The notes: a model not told the origin generated them from the letters alone. 64,000 bases of DNA from Bacteroidota bacterium (GCA_016718825.1 JADKCL010000030.1:1-64000), one strand, 5' to 3'; positions 44,412 to 54,221 are shown, counted from the first letter of the stretch. Translations and numbers: made by a program.

Positions 44412-46550
44412 TTAAGCAAACATCAAATAGGAGAGAATCGCCACGACGCCCACCACAACCATCATGGCGTAGTTGCCGACTGCGCCCGTTTGGAGCAGTT
44501 TCAGGGTGTCCCCGAAGAACAACATCACGCTGCCCAAGCCGTTCACAAAACCGTCGATCACCCATTTGTCAAAGGCCATGATGACATTCTTGCCTGCAAA
44601 GACAAACGGATCAATGATGACTTTTTGGTAGAGTTCGTCCACGTAGAATTTGTTTTCCATGTGGGTGTAGAACTTGCCAAGGGTCTTTTTAACCATGGCA
44701 TCGCCCTTGAGGCCATGCTTTTTGTAGAGATTCCAGGAGAACATGACCCCGCCTGCGGCGATGGCGATCGAAACCAAGATCAAGATGATCTCCAATCCGA
44801 AGCTCGCATGATGCTCCAATTCCTCGTAATGATGCATGGAAACGACACCTTCATGTCCGCCATGACCACCCAGCCAGTTGTTCAATGCGTGCGTGCCATG
44901 TCCGAAGACAGCAGGCAAACCCAAATAGCCGCCGACAATCGCCAATCCGGCCAAGATGTACAAAGGAATCGTCATCAACGGCGAACTCTCATGCGGTGCA
45001 TGCACACCGTGATCGTGTCCATGACCATGATCGTCAGCACCGTGTGCATCTTTTGCATGGGCGTCCTTGCCATGTCCGTGGTCCTCATGTCCGTGTTTGC
45101 CAGCCTTGGGAAGTGCAAAACGCTCTTCACCGCGGAAGGTCAAGAAGTACACGCGGGTCATGTAGAATGCCGTCATCGCTGCCGTCGTCAAACCGATGAC
45201 CCAAACAAACAGGTAAAACGATTGACCATTCATGAAGTTCATGAACGTCATCGTCAAGATTTCATCTTTGGAGAAAAAGCCAGCCAAACCGGGGATACCC
45301 GCGATGGCCAAGGTCGAAATGAAGAAGGTGATATGCGTTGCAGGCATATATTTCTTCAGATTGCCCATGGTGCGGATGTCTTGTGGATCCTTCACGGCAT
45401 GCGTATGGTCCATCGCGTGAATCACGGAACCGGAACCCAAGAACAAACAGGCCTTGAAGAAGGCGTGCGTCATCACGTGGAAAATCGCCGTCGTGAAGGC
45501 GCCTGCACCCAATGCCATGAACATGAAGCCCAACTGCGACACGGTCGAGTAGGCGAGGACTTTCTTGATATCGTTTTGTGCGATGGCTATCATCGCCGCC
45601 ATGATGGCCGTCGCAGCACCGCCGAAGGCGACAATCATCCGCACGGTTTCCGCTTCTTCGACCAAGAATGCAGTTCCCATCCTTGCAATCAAATAGATAC
45701 CGGAGGTCACCATCGTCGCGGCGTGGATCAAAGCAGAGACCGGTGTCGGACCCGCCATAGCGTCAGGCAACCAGACAAACAATGGAATCTGAGCCGATTT
45801 ACCCGTTGCAGCAATGAAGATCAACAAGGGCACCAACCAAGCTTCAGTTCCCTGCAAGTTGCCGAGTTGTTCGATCAAGCCGCCAATCACGGTACCGTCG
45901 GTCAGGGTCACGTCAAACAGGTTGAGCGTGTGGAAGTTGTTGTACAGAATCAACATCGCGACGATCATCGCAAAGTCACCGATACGGTTGGCCACAAATG
46001 CCTTCTGAGCAGCTTTGGCCTTCTCCATGTCTTCGTACCAGAAGCCGATGAGGAAGTAGGAGCAAGCTCCGACGCCTTCCCAACCCAGGAACAGCACCAC
46101 CATGTTGTTGCCCAACACCAAGTTCAACATCGCGAAGATGAAGAGGTTCAGGTAGAGGAAAAACTTGTAGTAGCCACGATCGCCATGCATATAAGCGATC
46201 GAATAGATATGAATCAGCGCCCCGACACCTGTGACAATCAAGCCCATGGTGAGCGAAAGCTGATCCAGACGATAGTCAAAAAAGAGATTCAACCCGACAC
46301 TCGAACTGCTCGAATACATCCACTGCAAGGAGTCGGACGAACCAAAAAGGCCGAAATGAATCGGTTCGTGGAAGTTGAAGAAGGCATAGAGAATGATAAA
46401 AAACGGAATGGCCACCATGAGGGTCGCCAAAAAGCCGATGCCTTTTTCATTCTTCCGGAAGCCCGGCGCAATGAACCCGCCTACACCGATCAGGAACGCT
46501 CCCAACATCGGAAGCAGCAGGATCAGGGAGAAAATGATTGGATTTTCCAT
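44412..46550 (-). CDS. nuoL: NADH-quinone oxidoreductase subunit L
   Basis: 712 residues, antiporter-like proton-pumping subunit of complex I, ~16 membrane helices. Conserved TGKSAQIPLFVWLPDAMAGPTPVSALIHAATMV region (key Lys and His residues near 230-260), and FFSKDEILT. A histidine-rich loop (GKHGHEDHGHGKDAHAKDAH and so on, residues ~480-520) is unusual and may bind metal. Ends with the long lateral helix region. Followed by a strong terminator, so nuoM and nuoN are not in this operon. Confidence 0.96.
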   Translation of the reverse strand: MENPIIFSLILLLPMLGAFLIGVGGFIAPGFRKNEKGIGFLATLMVAIPFFIILYAFFNFHEPIHFGLFGSSDSLQWMYSSSSSVGLNLFFDYRLDQLSLTMGLIVTGVGALIHIYSIAYMHGDRGYYKFFLYLNLFIFAMLNLVLGNNMVVLFLGWEGVGACSYFLIGFWYEDMEKAKAAQKAFVANRIGDFAMIVAMLILYNNFHTLNLFDVTLTDGTVIGGLIEQLGNLQGTEAWLVPLLIFIAATGKSAQIPLFVWLPDAMAGPTPVSALIHAATMVTSGIYLIARMGTAFLVEEAETVRMIVAFGGAATAIMAAMIAIAQNDIKKVLAYSTVSQLGFMFMALGAGAFTTAIFHVMTHAFFKACLFLGSGSVIHAMDHTHAVKDPQDIRTMGNLKKYMPATHITFFISTLAIAGIPGLAGFFSKDEILTMTFMNFMNGQSFYLFVWVIGLTTAAMTAFYMTRVYFLTFRGEERFALPKAGKHGHEDHGHGKDAHAKDAHGADDHGHGHDHGVHAPHESSPLMTIPLYILAGLAIVGGYLGLPAVFGHGTHALNNWLGGHGGHEGVVSMHHYEELEHHASFGLEIILILVSIAIAAGGVMFSWNLYKKHGLKGDAMVKKTLGKFYTHMENKFYVDELYQKVIIDPFVFAGKNVIMAFDKWVIDGFVNGLGSVMLFFGDTLKLLQTGAVGNYAMMVVVGVVAILSYLMFA

Positions 46551-46570
46551 TGATTCTGAGGCTCAGGCCC

Positions 46571-46876
46571 TTACCACTTAAAGAGGTTGAAATTGTTGAT
46601 GTCGATGTTTTGCTTGTTGCGGAACATCGAGATGATGATCGCCAAGCCTACAACTGCCTCGGCAGCCGCCACACACATCACGAAGAAAACAAGCATGGAG
46701 CCGTCAGCATCGTTCATGAGGCGGGAAAAGGTGACCAAGCTCAAGTTCACGGCGTTGAGCATGAGCTCGACACACATAAAAATGACGATGGCGTTGCGCC
46801 GGGTGAGGACCCCGATCACGCCCAGCGAGAACATCGCCGCGCTGATGGCCAGATAATGAAATGCGGTAGGTTCCAT
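46571..46876 (-). CDS. nuoK: NADH-quinone oxidoreductase subunit K
   Basis: 101 residues from ATG 46876, matching the ~100-residue family. Three membrane helices: YLAISAAMFSLGVIGVLT, IVIFMCVELMLNAVNLSLVTFS with the conserved Glu in CVELMLNA, and VVGLAIIISMF. Small proton-path subunit beside NuoJ and NuoL. It starts one base after the nuoJ stop. Confidence 0.95.
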   Translation of the reverse strand: MEPTAFHYLAISAAMFSLGVIGVLTRRNAIVIFMCVELMLNAVNLSLVTFSRLMNDADGSMLVFFVMCVAAAEAVVGLAIIISMFRNKQNIDINNFNLFKW

Positions 46877-46877
46877 A

Positions 46878-47396
46878 TCAGTTTTCGTTCTCGTATCCGT
46901 AACGCTTGGCAACCACGATCGCACCCACGAGGGAGGCGATGAGCACCACGGAAATCATTTCGAATGGGAAAATGTACTTTGTCATCATCGCTGCCCCGAC
47001 GGCTTCCACCGTTGCGCCCGCGAATTTCTCGGGCAGTTCGCCGCCGGTTTCACCCAAGGCATTTTTCAACACCACGATCATTTCGGCAACAAAGGCAAGG
47101 CCCAAGACCCAAGCCGCAACGCGGGCAAAGGTAAATGGACCCTCCGGCGCCTCTTTCGTGAGGTTGAGGAGCATGATCACAAAGAGGAAAAGCACCATGA
47201 TCGCCCCGGCATACACCAGGATTTGGATCACGGCCAAGAACTCCGCCTGCAGCGACAGGTAAAGACCTGCGATGCTGAAGAAGTTGAGAATGAGGCTCAA
47301 AGCCGCATGAACTGGGTTCCTGTTCAGGATCAAGCCTATCCCTCCGGCCACGCCGAGGAGGGAAAACACCCAAAAGAGAATTGATTGAAGTTCCAA
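46878..47396 (-). CDS. nuoJ: NADH-quinone oxidoreductase subunit J
   Basis: 172 residues, five membrane helices (SILFWVFSLLGVAGGIGLIL, LILNFFSIAGLYLSLQAEFLA and so on), with the family motif QAEFLAVIQILVYAGAIMVLFLFVIMLLN. The start is TTG (47396); the upstream frame closes at a stop with no ATG, so this rare start is forced. First gene of a three-gene unit, nuoJKL. The upstream subunits (A-I) are not adjacent, which implies the complex I genes are split in this genome. Confidence 0.93.
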   Translation of the reverse strand: MELQSILFWVFSLLGVAGGIGLILNRNPVHAALSLILNFFSIAGLYLSLQAEFLAVIQILVYAGAIMVLFLFVIMLLNLTKEAPEGPFTFARVAAWVLGLAFVAEMIVVLKNALGETGGELPEKFAGATVEAVGAAMMTKYIFPFEMISVVLIASLVGAIVVAKRYGYENEN

Positions 47397-47601
47397 ATGC
47401 TTCGAATTTTGAGGTATTTCAGGGTGCTAATTTGAAAACTTAAAATTAGAATGACAAACGGAATGCGATTCTCAAGCCAATCCGAGACCGGGAAATGTCC
47501 ACATGTCTATGCACAGCGGTAGATTGCCCGGCGGATTCTCTTTCCGATGGCACCAAAATCCAAGGACTGTTTTGCTATCTTGCATTCAAAACCATCTCTG
47601 C

Positions 47602-48276
47602 ATGAAATACTTCTTCCTGTCCTTCACCGAAACACCAACCCCTTTCCGCTTGGAGCCCGCCATGGATGAAGTCTTCAGCGAACCCGAAAAATTTGAAATC
47701 TACTTCAAGCCGATACTTGCCGTCGACCTTGCCCAGATCATTCCCGGGGAAGTCGGCACGCTGTTCTTCGTTTACACGACTTGCGCCTACAACGTGACCT
47801 TTGAGGTGGTGGATGGCAAGTATGAACTCCGGGACTATGAAGATGGAGAATACGTGCCCGTCGCAGACCCGGCAACCGTCCTGGACAGCGACGACATTCC
47901 CCTCGATGAGGACGAACCACTCAGTCAAATTGTCGTCAAGCCACCCTATCCTGCCAAGCCGAGTGCACGTTATGTCCAAATCCATCCTTTTGAATCCGAC
48001 CTCAGCCCCGACGACGATGATTGGTACGATGCCGTGGAGCCGCTGAAAGAGGAGTTGCATCAGAAGGGAATCAGGATCAACACCGAAATCGGACATTTGG
48101 GCGGCCAACCCTGTTGGATGCAATGGGTGGATCAGGATACCATTGACTATGTCACCGGATTCGTCGGGCAACTGACTGCCAGCCGTTGGGGGGATTTTTA
48201 CGGGGCGTGGATTTATATGCACCTGAATGAGCGGGATGGACGCTGTTTTGTATCCTTCACCTACCAGTACACTTGA
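47602..48276 (+). CDS. Hypothetical protein, YwqG/DUF1963-like segment
   Basis: 224 residues from ATG 47602, no signal peptide. Acidic middle (DSDDIPLDEDEPLSQ). The C-terminal part has IGHLGGQPCWMQW, a G-G-x-P-x-W-x-Q pattern of YwqG/DUF1963-type proteins, followed by beta strands. Function unknown. Convergent with the next gene; TATCTTGC at 47576-47583 could be its -7 element. Confidence 0.6.
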   Translation: MKYFFLSFTETPTPFRLEPAMDEVFSEPEKFEIYFKPILAVDLAQIIPGEVGTLFFVYTTCAYNVTFEVVDGKYELRDYEDGEYVPVADPATVLDSDDIPLDEDEPLSQIVVKPPYPAKPSARYVQIHPFESDLSPDDDDWYDAVEPLKEELHQKGIRINTEIGHLGGQPCWMQWVDQDTIDYVTGFVGQLTASRWGDFYGAWIYMHLNERDGRCFVSFTYQYT

Positions 48277-48298
48277 GCAGACAGGACTTCCCGCGGAG

Positions 48299-49435
48299 TC
48301 ATTTTTTCACAGTCACCGCCACAATGGGCCCGAAATCCCCGCCGAGATCCATCCGCTTGCTGGTTGGGAGGTACATCTGCGAGATGGCTCCGTCGAGGTA
48401 AAGTGCGTTATCGCAATGCAAGGCGTCCTTGAACAGCGTCGCAAAGTCGTGAAAATTCACCGGCCGGTCCGAGATCGCGAAGACCACCTGCTTGTCCCAC
48501 GTGATGCCGACCCCACTCCTTATATTGGTGTTGTTGGAGCCTTTCGTGAATTTCGGATGGAGCTTGCCGTCGATCACCAACATTGGCCCCGATTGCGTGG
48601 CAAACTTGATTCCCTTGGCGGATTTTGGAAACTTCTCGGTTACCACCACCTTGGGGCCGTCGTTGCCAATGTAAAAAACACCGTTGGGCATCAGGAAGAA
48701 GTTCAATGATTGCCCCGCAGGGCCGCGACTCGTATCCATCGGAACCAACTCCTTTCCCTTCTCGATGAAGAGGCCTTGCGGCGAATTGTCCGGATTGTAC
48801 ATCCCGGCATTGGTAATCATCATCACCGTCTCGCCCTTCTTCTCCAAATCCTGCTTGAGCTTCTGAATCGAAATGTACTTTTCACCCCCTGCATTTTTCC
48901 AATGGAGGTGAATGTCCATCGCTGCCGGATTCACACGGATCGCAGAATAGGGCGCCCCCTGAAACCGGAATGAGGCCGCCGGCGAAAGTTTTTCGTCGAT
49001 GTTCCGAATCTCCGCCACACGCACCAAGTCACGCAGCGACAGTTCCGCCTGCGTGACCAAACCTGAAAGCGAATCCAATTCAGCGATCCATTCCTTGCGG
49101 GTCGAATCATCTGCTGCGGTGTCCCGTGCGAAGGAAGCAGCCGTTGCCCGGTAACTGCGCGCCGCCGTCGCCCAAGCACCCAGGCTGCTGTCACGTCGGG
49201 CATCCGCAAACGCGGCCTGCTCCTCCAATACCGGATCGTGGGCAAGCGCATCCACCGCATCGATCTGCGCCAAAAGACGCGCCGATTGGTCTTTCAAATT
49301 CGCTTCCACCGGATTGCGCGCCACCACAACCCGCGGTTGGGTCGCGACCGAGTCTTGAACCGGCGTATAGTCCGGCGGGAAAACCGTGCAGGAGCCCGTC
49401 GCCAACAACATCAAGACAAACAGATAGCTTCTCAT
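48299..49435 (-). CDS. Phosphodiester glycosidase (NAGPA/DUF2233)-like lipoprotein
   Basis: 378 residues. Lipobox LATGSC at the leader end. Helical N-terminal region (~40-150), then the DUF2233 domain: ITNAGMYNPDNSPQGLFIEKGK, FFLMPNGVFYIGN, ATQSGPMLVIDGK, VGITWDKQVVFAIS, and DALHCDNALYLDGAISQMYLP. The family removes blocking sugars from phosphodiesters. Predicted envelope location. Separated from the HYR/LamG gene by 11 bp, same strand, so likely co-transcribed. Confidence 0.85.
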   Translation of the reverse strand: MRSYLFVLMLLATGSCTVFPPDYTPVQDSVATQPRVVVARNPVEANLKDQSARLLAQIDAVDALAHDPVLEEQAAFADARRDSSLGAWATAARSYRATAASFARDTAADDSTRKEWIAELDSLSGLVTQAELSLRDLVRVAEIRNIDEKLSPAASFRFQGAPYSAIRVNPAAMDIHLHWKNAGGEKYISIQKLKQDLEKKGETVMMITNAGMYNPDNSPQGLFIEKGKELVPMDTSRGPAGQSLNFFLMPNGVFYIGNDGPKVVVTEKFPKSAKGIKFATQSGPMLVIDGKLHPKFTKGSNNTNIRSGVGITWDKQVVFAISDRPVNFHDFATLFKDALHCDNALYLDGAISQMYLPTSKRMDLGGDFGPIVAVTVKK

Positions 49436-49446
49436 AGGATTTGCGA

Positions 49447-52287
49447 TTACTTCTTGTAAAACAGCTTGATGGCCGAACTTTTTCCAATGTTGGAGGTCAG
49501 ATCCAGAATTTTGGGCGGGGAAACGCCGTCATGAATCTCGATCGTCAGGGTATTCGTCGGCTTCCGTCCTTCGTTCCAAGCCTTCGATATCAAGTAATGA
49601 ACCTTGTTGGGGCTGATGTCCAAATCTATGAAATGATTGTTTTCCAACACCTTCTTCTTCCCAAGAATCTTCTCATGGTCGACCAGCCAGTCGCCGTCAA
49701 AGTTCAAGGAAACCGTATCTCCGTCCTGATCATGGTTGTCATAGAAATAGATACGCACCTGCCGGGATTGGACCTTGATCATATCCTTTTGAAAGACAAT
49801 CGAATCCCCTCCCAAGCGTGTCGGCAATTCCGGTTCCTTTGCGGTGACATGGACATTGAAACTGCAATTCGCGGTCAAGCCTGCCGCATCCCGCACCTCA
49901 AACGTCAATGTACTTGCCCCGATCGGAAAGAATTCTCCACTTTCAGGGCCCGCAACTTGGGTGAGTTTGCTTCCCGGACAATTGTCGGCGAAATCCGGTT
50001 GCTCAAAGGCATAATTGGCGCCGTCAGCTTGGAACTTGGCCTGCACGTGCACGTCGTTGGGGCAGGTGATCCGCGGCTCTTCCATGTCTTGCACTTTGAT
50101 TTTGAAGCTGCATTCGGCCGATTTTCCCGAGGAATGCGATGCCGTGTAGGTGATAACATGACTTCCGATTCCAAGCCTCGAACCGCTCCGGGCACCGCCG
50201 GTTTGCGCCACTATGGCATCGCTCAGGTTACCGGTCACCGTTGCCGCACTGAAACCCACCGCCACCGAACAATCACCGGGATCGGCCGGCACCACCTTGT
50301 CTGAGGGGCAGCGAATCCCAAGGTTCCCTTCTTCCTTGGCCGCCTCGACCGTGACCGTGAAACTGCAAGTCGCCGAATTGCCCGCGGCATCCACCACTTG
50401 ATACGTCATCGTCGTGGCGCCGACCGGGAAATTCGCGCCGTTTTGAAGGCCTTTGAGCTTGCTCAATTTGCTGCCTGCACAGTTGTCGGAATAACGCGGC
50501 GGCTCGAAACTCACTGAAGTCCCTTCCGCCTTGGACTGAACCTGCATATCATCGGGGCAGGTGATTTTGGGCTTTTCCATGTCTTTGACGGTGATGGCGA
50601 AGCTGCAATCCGCAGATTTTCCCGAAGGATGGCTTGCCGTGAACAGAATTTCCTCGGTTCCAACGGCAAATTGTTCGCCGCTTTTCAATCCGCCCGTTTG
50701 CGTCACGGTGGCGTCTTTGAGATTACCGGTGAGGGTGGCGGCCTTGAAATTGACGATGGCAGCACAGTCGCCGGGATCGGTGGAGACCACCTTGTTTTCA
50801 GGGCAAACAATTCCCAATTCGTCTGTGACTGCAACCGTCACCACAAAGCTGCAAGTCGCCGTAAGGCCTGCGGCATCCTTGACTTGGTACGTGAGCGTCG
50901 AGGCGCCCACCGGGAAACGTGCGCCACTTTGCGGACCTTTTAATTTGCTGAGGATGCTGCCCGGGCAATTGTCCCCGTATTCTGGAGCATCATAGTTGAC
51001 GATGGCGCCCGTCGTGCCGGCATCCGCCTCGACTTGCAGGTCTTGCGGGCACGTGATCGTGGGCTTTTCAGTGTCCTTGACCGTGATCGTAAAGCTGCAT
51101 TCTGCCGTTTTGCCGGAGGCGTCCGTGACGCGGTACGTTTGTTTGCTGATGCCCTTGGGGAATGCAAATCCGCTTTCTTCACCCAAAATGCGTTCCAGCG
51201 TCGGATCTCCGCAGGCGCCCTTGCCGGTGGGATCAGCATATTGCACCACTGCATCACATGCTCCCGGATCGCAATTCACGACCATCGACGCCGGACATTG
51301 GATCGTGGGAACGCTGTTGTCTTGCACGGTGACCTTGAAGCTGCATTCGGCCGAGCTGCCCTTGGCCGCCGTAGCACGGTAGGTCACCGTTGTCTCTCCG
51401 ATCGGGAAAAACGATTCGCTCGCCAAGCCTGCGACAAGTTGCACATTTGCCGTTCCGCAATCCACCGTCGCCGTCGGTTCCAGATAATTCACAGGAATCC
51501 CGCATTTCCCTACGATGGCCGTCTTCGTAATATCCGCCGGGCATTCGATCGCCACCGCCGCGGTTTTCCCTTTGGCAGATTTGTCCTGGTAAAGTGCCGT
51601 AATCTCGGAGAGGGAAAGCGCACGGTCAAAAATGCGCAGATCGTCCATGATCCCGCAATAAAATTCCATTCCGCCCGGTACGTCCCTTCCAATTTCTAGC
51701 GGCATATCGTTGGGAGTGAATGGCTTTGCGTAGGCGAAGGAAAATGCGGCCTTCCCATCAATATAGGCATTCACCTGCACACCGTCATAACGCACGACGT
51801 AGAAGAACCATTGGCCAAGCAGGAGATTTTCATTGGCGGGCTCGGTGAAATCCGTGTTCATTGAGACCGTATTGTAGCCCCGCGCGTCGTCTTGCATGGA
51901 TTGCACACGAAATTGCGGACTGTTGACGGTCTCCATTTGGATATCGGATTTACAGCAGACAGTGAGCCACTTGCGGGTCGGGCTTGTCGGATTTTGCTCC
52001 ATTTTGACCCAAACCGCCACTGTATAGGCAGAAACTGGGCTTTTGAGGGAAACCGAACTCGGTACGCTGAGGTAGCCGGTAGAGCCATCAAATTTCAGGG
52101 CACCGCAAGCATTTCCAAAACGGTCGGCTGCAGTTTGCACCCCGCCGATCATCGCGCCGTCGTTTTTGTTGTTGCTCTGATCCACGGCGTTGCCATCCAT
52201 CGGCCAATGCGCAATGGCATCCGTTGGAATTTGTGCCAACACCGCCGACGAAAGGCATATCAGGTAAACAAGGAGGAGATTTTTCAT
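49447..52287 (-). CDS. Secreted LamG-HYR repeat surface protein
   Basis: 946 residues. Signal peptide LLLVYLICLSSAVLAQ. Residues ~25-230 form a LamG/concanavalin-like domain (AHWPMDGNAVDQSNNKNDGAM). Seven HYR (immunoglobulin-like) repeats follow, each opening with x-x-x-C-P (for example ITCPQDLQV, IVCPENKVV, IRCPSDKVV) and ending with SFxVTV. The C-terminus (residues ~820-946) is not a typical T9SS sorting domain, but reads as a beta-sandwich. Likely an adhesin or glycan-binding protein. Repeats are close in sequence and suited to recombination. Confidence 0.88.
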   Translation of the reverse strand: MKNLLLVYLICLSSAVLAQIPTDAIAHWPMDGNAVDQSNNKNDGAMIGGVQTAADRFGNACGALKFDGSTGYLSVPSSVSLKSPVSAYTVAVWVKMEQNPTSPTRKWLTVCCKSDIQMETVNSPQFRVQSMQDDARGYNTVSMNTDFTEPANENLLLGQWFFYVVRYDGVQVNAYIDGKAAFSFAYAKPFTPNDMPLEIGRDVPGGMEFYCGIMDDLRIFDRALSLSEITALYQDKSAKGKTAAVAIECPADITKTAIVGKCGIPVNYLEPTATVDCGTANVQLVAGLASESFFPIGETTVTYRATAAKGSSAECSFKVTVQDNSVPTIQCPASMVVNCDPGACDAVVQYADPTGKGACGDPTLERILGEESGFAFPKGISKQTYRVTDASGKTAECSFTITVKDTEKPTITCPQDLQVEADAGTTGAIVNYDAPEYGDNCPGSILSKLKGPQSGARFPVGASTLTYQVKDAAGLTATCSFVVTVAVTDELGIVCPENKVVSTDPGDCAAIVNFKAATLTGNLKDATVTQTGGLKSGEQFAVGTEEILFTASHPSGKSADCSFAITVKDMEKPKITCPDDMQVQSKAEGTSVSFEPPRYSDNCAGSKLSKLKGLQNGANFPVGATTMTYQVVDAAGNSATCSFTVTVEAAKEEGNLGIRCPSDKVVPADPGDCSVAVGFSAATVTGNLSDAIVAQTGGARSGSRLGIGSHVITYTASHSSGKSAECSFKIKVQDMEEPRITCPNDVHVQAKFQADGANYAFEQPDFADNCPGSKLTQVAGPESGEFFPIGASTLTFEVRDAAGLTANCSFNVHVTAKEPELPTRLGGDSIVFQKDMIKVQSRQVRIYFYDNHDQDGDTVSLNFDGDWLVDHEKILGKKKVLENNHFIDLDISPNKVHYLISKAWNEGRKPTNTLTIEIHDGVSPPKILDLTSNIGKSSAIKLFYKK

Positions 52288-52449
52288 TTCGAGTGATTGG
52301 ATGAATACCTAGAATTGTGCTTCTATATTGTGGAGACCTGAGGACGCTGGGCAATTGTTGGACTTGCCTTCGTCGTTTGCCTCCTGTCAAGGGATTCCTT
52401 AGGAATATGTTTTTAATAAGATCCATGATGATGCGTAGGATTTTTGGTT

Positions 52450-52515
52450 CCTAGCAAGGCGCTTGAAACGAGTCGTAGCAGCGCTACGGCCGTTTTAAGC
52501 AACGCAGCGAGGGGC
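52450..52515. repeat. Imperfect palindromic element upstream of the HYR gene
   Basis: Nested inverted repeat centred on CGTAGC-AGC-GCTACG, flanked by GCTTGAAACG/CGTTTTAAGC arms and an outer CTAGCAAGG/AGCGAGGGG arm. It looks like a mobile REP-type or extragenic palindrome rather than a terminator, as it lies between two genes with no T-run. Confidence 0.6.
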
Positions 52516-52559
52516 CGAAAAGACAAGCATAAGATTGGATGTTATTGAAAACTTATTCC

Positions 52560-53468
52560 TTAATTCAAGGAATAGCTCCATGCCACCAAATTCACCGCAT
52601 TGGCGACGGGGACGGGACCGGTGGGTTCGGTGACTTTAAAGCCATAATCATTGTAGACCTCGAGGATGTCTTCGGCGCCGGTATCGAGGTTCAGCATGGC
52701 CACGACATTGAGCCCGCGTTCCTGATTGGCATAGCGCAATACATTGGAAGCAGCGTCGCCGAGGTATTCCGAGGTGGTGATATTGTAAATCAGGTGGAGG
52801 ATTTCCCCCATTGCGTTTTTGGCAATCACGAGCAACCGACGCTGCGCAGGCGAGGTCCGAGCCTTGCTCACATCAAGTTTTAATGTGTTGTCATATGCCA
52901 GCAATTGCGTCTGGAATACGGTCGCCCTTTCCTGCGCGGCCCAATTGATGAAGCCCTGCAAATCGCGGTAGGAGCGCAAATCAGCGACGGTTTCCGGACT
53001 GCCATAGCGCAAATTTCCGTCCTCCAGATTGGAGACGGCGATTCCACCGTTGGGATAAACCACCACCAATCCGTCCATTTTGGTGTCAACGAGTTTGTTG
53101 ACCAATTTGCCGCCATCGATGGTGATGCCCATGGGCGTCTCATAATCGTTGGTAAATGCCCCGCTACAAACAAGGACCACGTCGTTGTAGGGCCGCCATT
53201 CGGTATAATTCGAAACCGCATTCGTGGCAAAATATTTCGCTTTGATTCTTCCTGATTTGCGTTTGAATTCGATTTCATGGCCGTAGGGCGTCAGTCCGGC
53301 AGCCAAGGGTGTGACGGCGACGCTGTTGTTGCGGTAATATTGGGTCTTACCGATTCCATAGTCGGCGGTGGCTGTGGAGATTTTAATGTCTTCGGACATC
53401 GGTGGATGGGATTCTGTACCCACAAGCAGGAGAATGCCCAAGAGGAGAAATTTCGAGAGATGTGCCAT
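52560..53468 (-). CDS. NAGPA/DUF2233-like exported protein (tentative)
   Basis: 302 residues. Short signal peptide (FLLLGILLLVGTES). The core reads LVCSGAFTNDYETPMGITIDGGKL and VVVYPNGGIAVSN, which parallels the NAGMYN-PQGLFIEKGK and MPNGVFYIGN blocks of the DUF2233 protein at 48299; so it is probably a divergent relative. Catalytic residues not confirmed. Starts 6 bp after the next upstream gene's stop, one operon. Confidence 0.55.
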   Translation of the reverse strand: MAHLSKFLLLGILLLVGTESHPPMSEDIKISTATADYGIGKTQYYRNNSVAVTPLAAGLTPYGHEIEFKRKSGRIKAKYFATNAVSNYTEWRPYNDVVLVCSGAFTNDYETPMGITIDGGKLVNKLVDTKMDGLVVVYPNGGIAVSNLEDGNLRYGSPETVADLRSYRDLQGFINWAAQERATVFQTQLLAYDNTLKLDVSKARTSPAQRRLLVIAKNAMGEILHLIYNITTSEYLGDAASNVLRYANQERGLNVVAMLNLDTGAEDILEVYNDYGFKVTEPTGPVPVANAVNLVAWSYSLN

Positions 53469-53474
53469 AAGATT

Positions 53475-54221
53475 TCACAGTTGATTTTTGGAAGAAGCAG
53501 GAGAATGAAATTGTTGACGCGCGCCAAAGAACCTTTTCTTGAGGAGGCGCAAGAGGGGACCCGAAAGGAATAGCAGGTTCATTGCCAATGAGATGGCAAG
53601 GACCGTATCCTTCAAATACCGCGTCTTGAACCGGTCCCAGATATAAGCCCAGTCGCCGTTCTTGACATGTGTAACCAGTTTTTCGGAATTGCTCGCCGGG
53701 ATATTAGGGGCATAATGGCTGCTGCGTAGCAGCTCAAACACCTCCCCAAACACCTTAGCATCTTTGTCTACCAATCCATTTGCGTAACCTTCCTCAATGT
53801 GGTAGGCTGCCGAACTGAAAAAGCGGTCGCCGATGCTCTGCGTGAGGAAGTTGAGGGCGGAATCTGTCGGGGAATGGAAATCCAGAAATTGCTTCGCCAG
53901 GAGCAATTGCGCCTTGAGGACATGCAGGTCTGTCACATCGATGGGGGTGGCTTTCAAGTAATAATCTGTGGCTCCGAAGAGGAGAGGATCTGCGACTTCT
54001 TTGCGTCCGCTTGCCTCTAAAACGCCCCTGTCACGCAGCAATTGCGGCAGGGGATCCACGAGCGCGGTCGCGAGGTAGTCTTCGTAGGGAAATGTCTCGA
54101 AAAACGCATCGTCAGACAGCTTTTGTTGGGCTGTGCAATGTGTAACGAGATCAAACGCCTTGCATTCGGTCACGGCAAAAACGACCATGCAGGCCATGAA
54201 GATGGCACTCAATTTTTTCAT
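53475..54221 (-). CDS. Exported/membrane protein of unknown function
   Basis: 248 residues from ATG 54221 (a GTG lies three codons upstream). Signal peptide KKLSAIFMACMVVFAVTECKA. The body is helical with no recognised domain, and one hydrophobic segment near the C-terminus (TVLAISLAMNLLFLSGPLL), followed by basic residues (RLLKKRFFGARQQ), consistent with an inner-membrane tail. First gene of a two-gene unit with the NAGPA-like gene 6 bp downstream. Confidence 0.6.
   Translation of the reverse strand: MKKLSAIFMACMVVFAVTECKAFDLVTHCTAQQKLSDDAFFETFPYEDYLATALVDPLPQLLRDRGVLEASGRKEVADPLLFGATDYYLKATPIDVTDLHVLKAQLLLAKQFLDFHSPTDSALNFLTQSIGDRFFSSAAYHIEEGYANGLVDKDAKVFGEVFELLRSSHYAPNIPASNSEKLVTHVKNGDWAYIWDRFKTRYLKDTVLAISLAMNLLFLSGPLLRLLKKRFFGARQQFHSPASSKNQL

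Noticed and set aside
44337..46553. 738-residue frame antisense to nuoL
   Set aside because: Very His/Gln-rich and exactly mirrors nuoL; artefact of its codon use.
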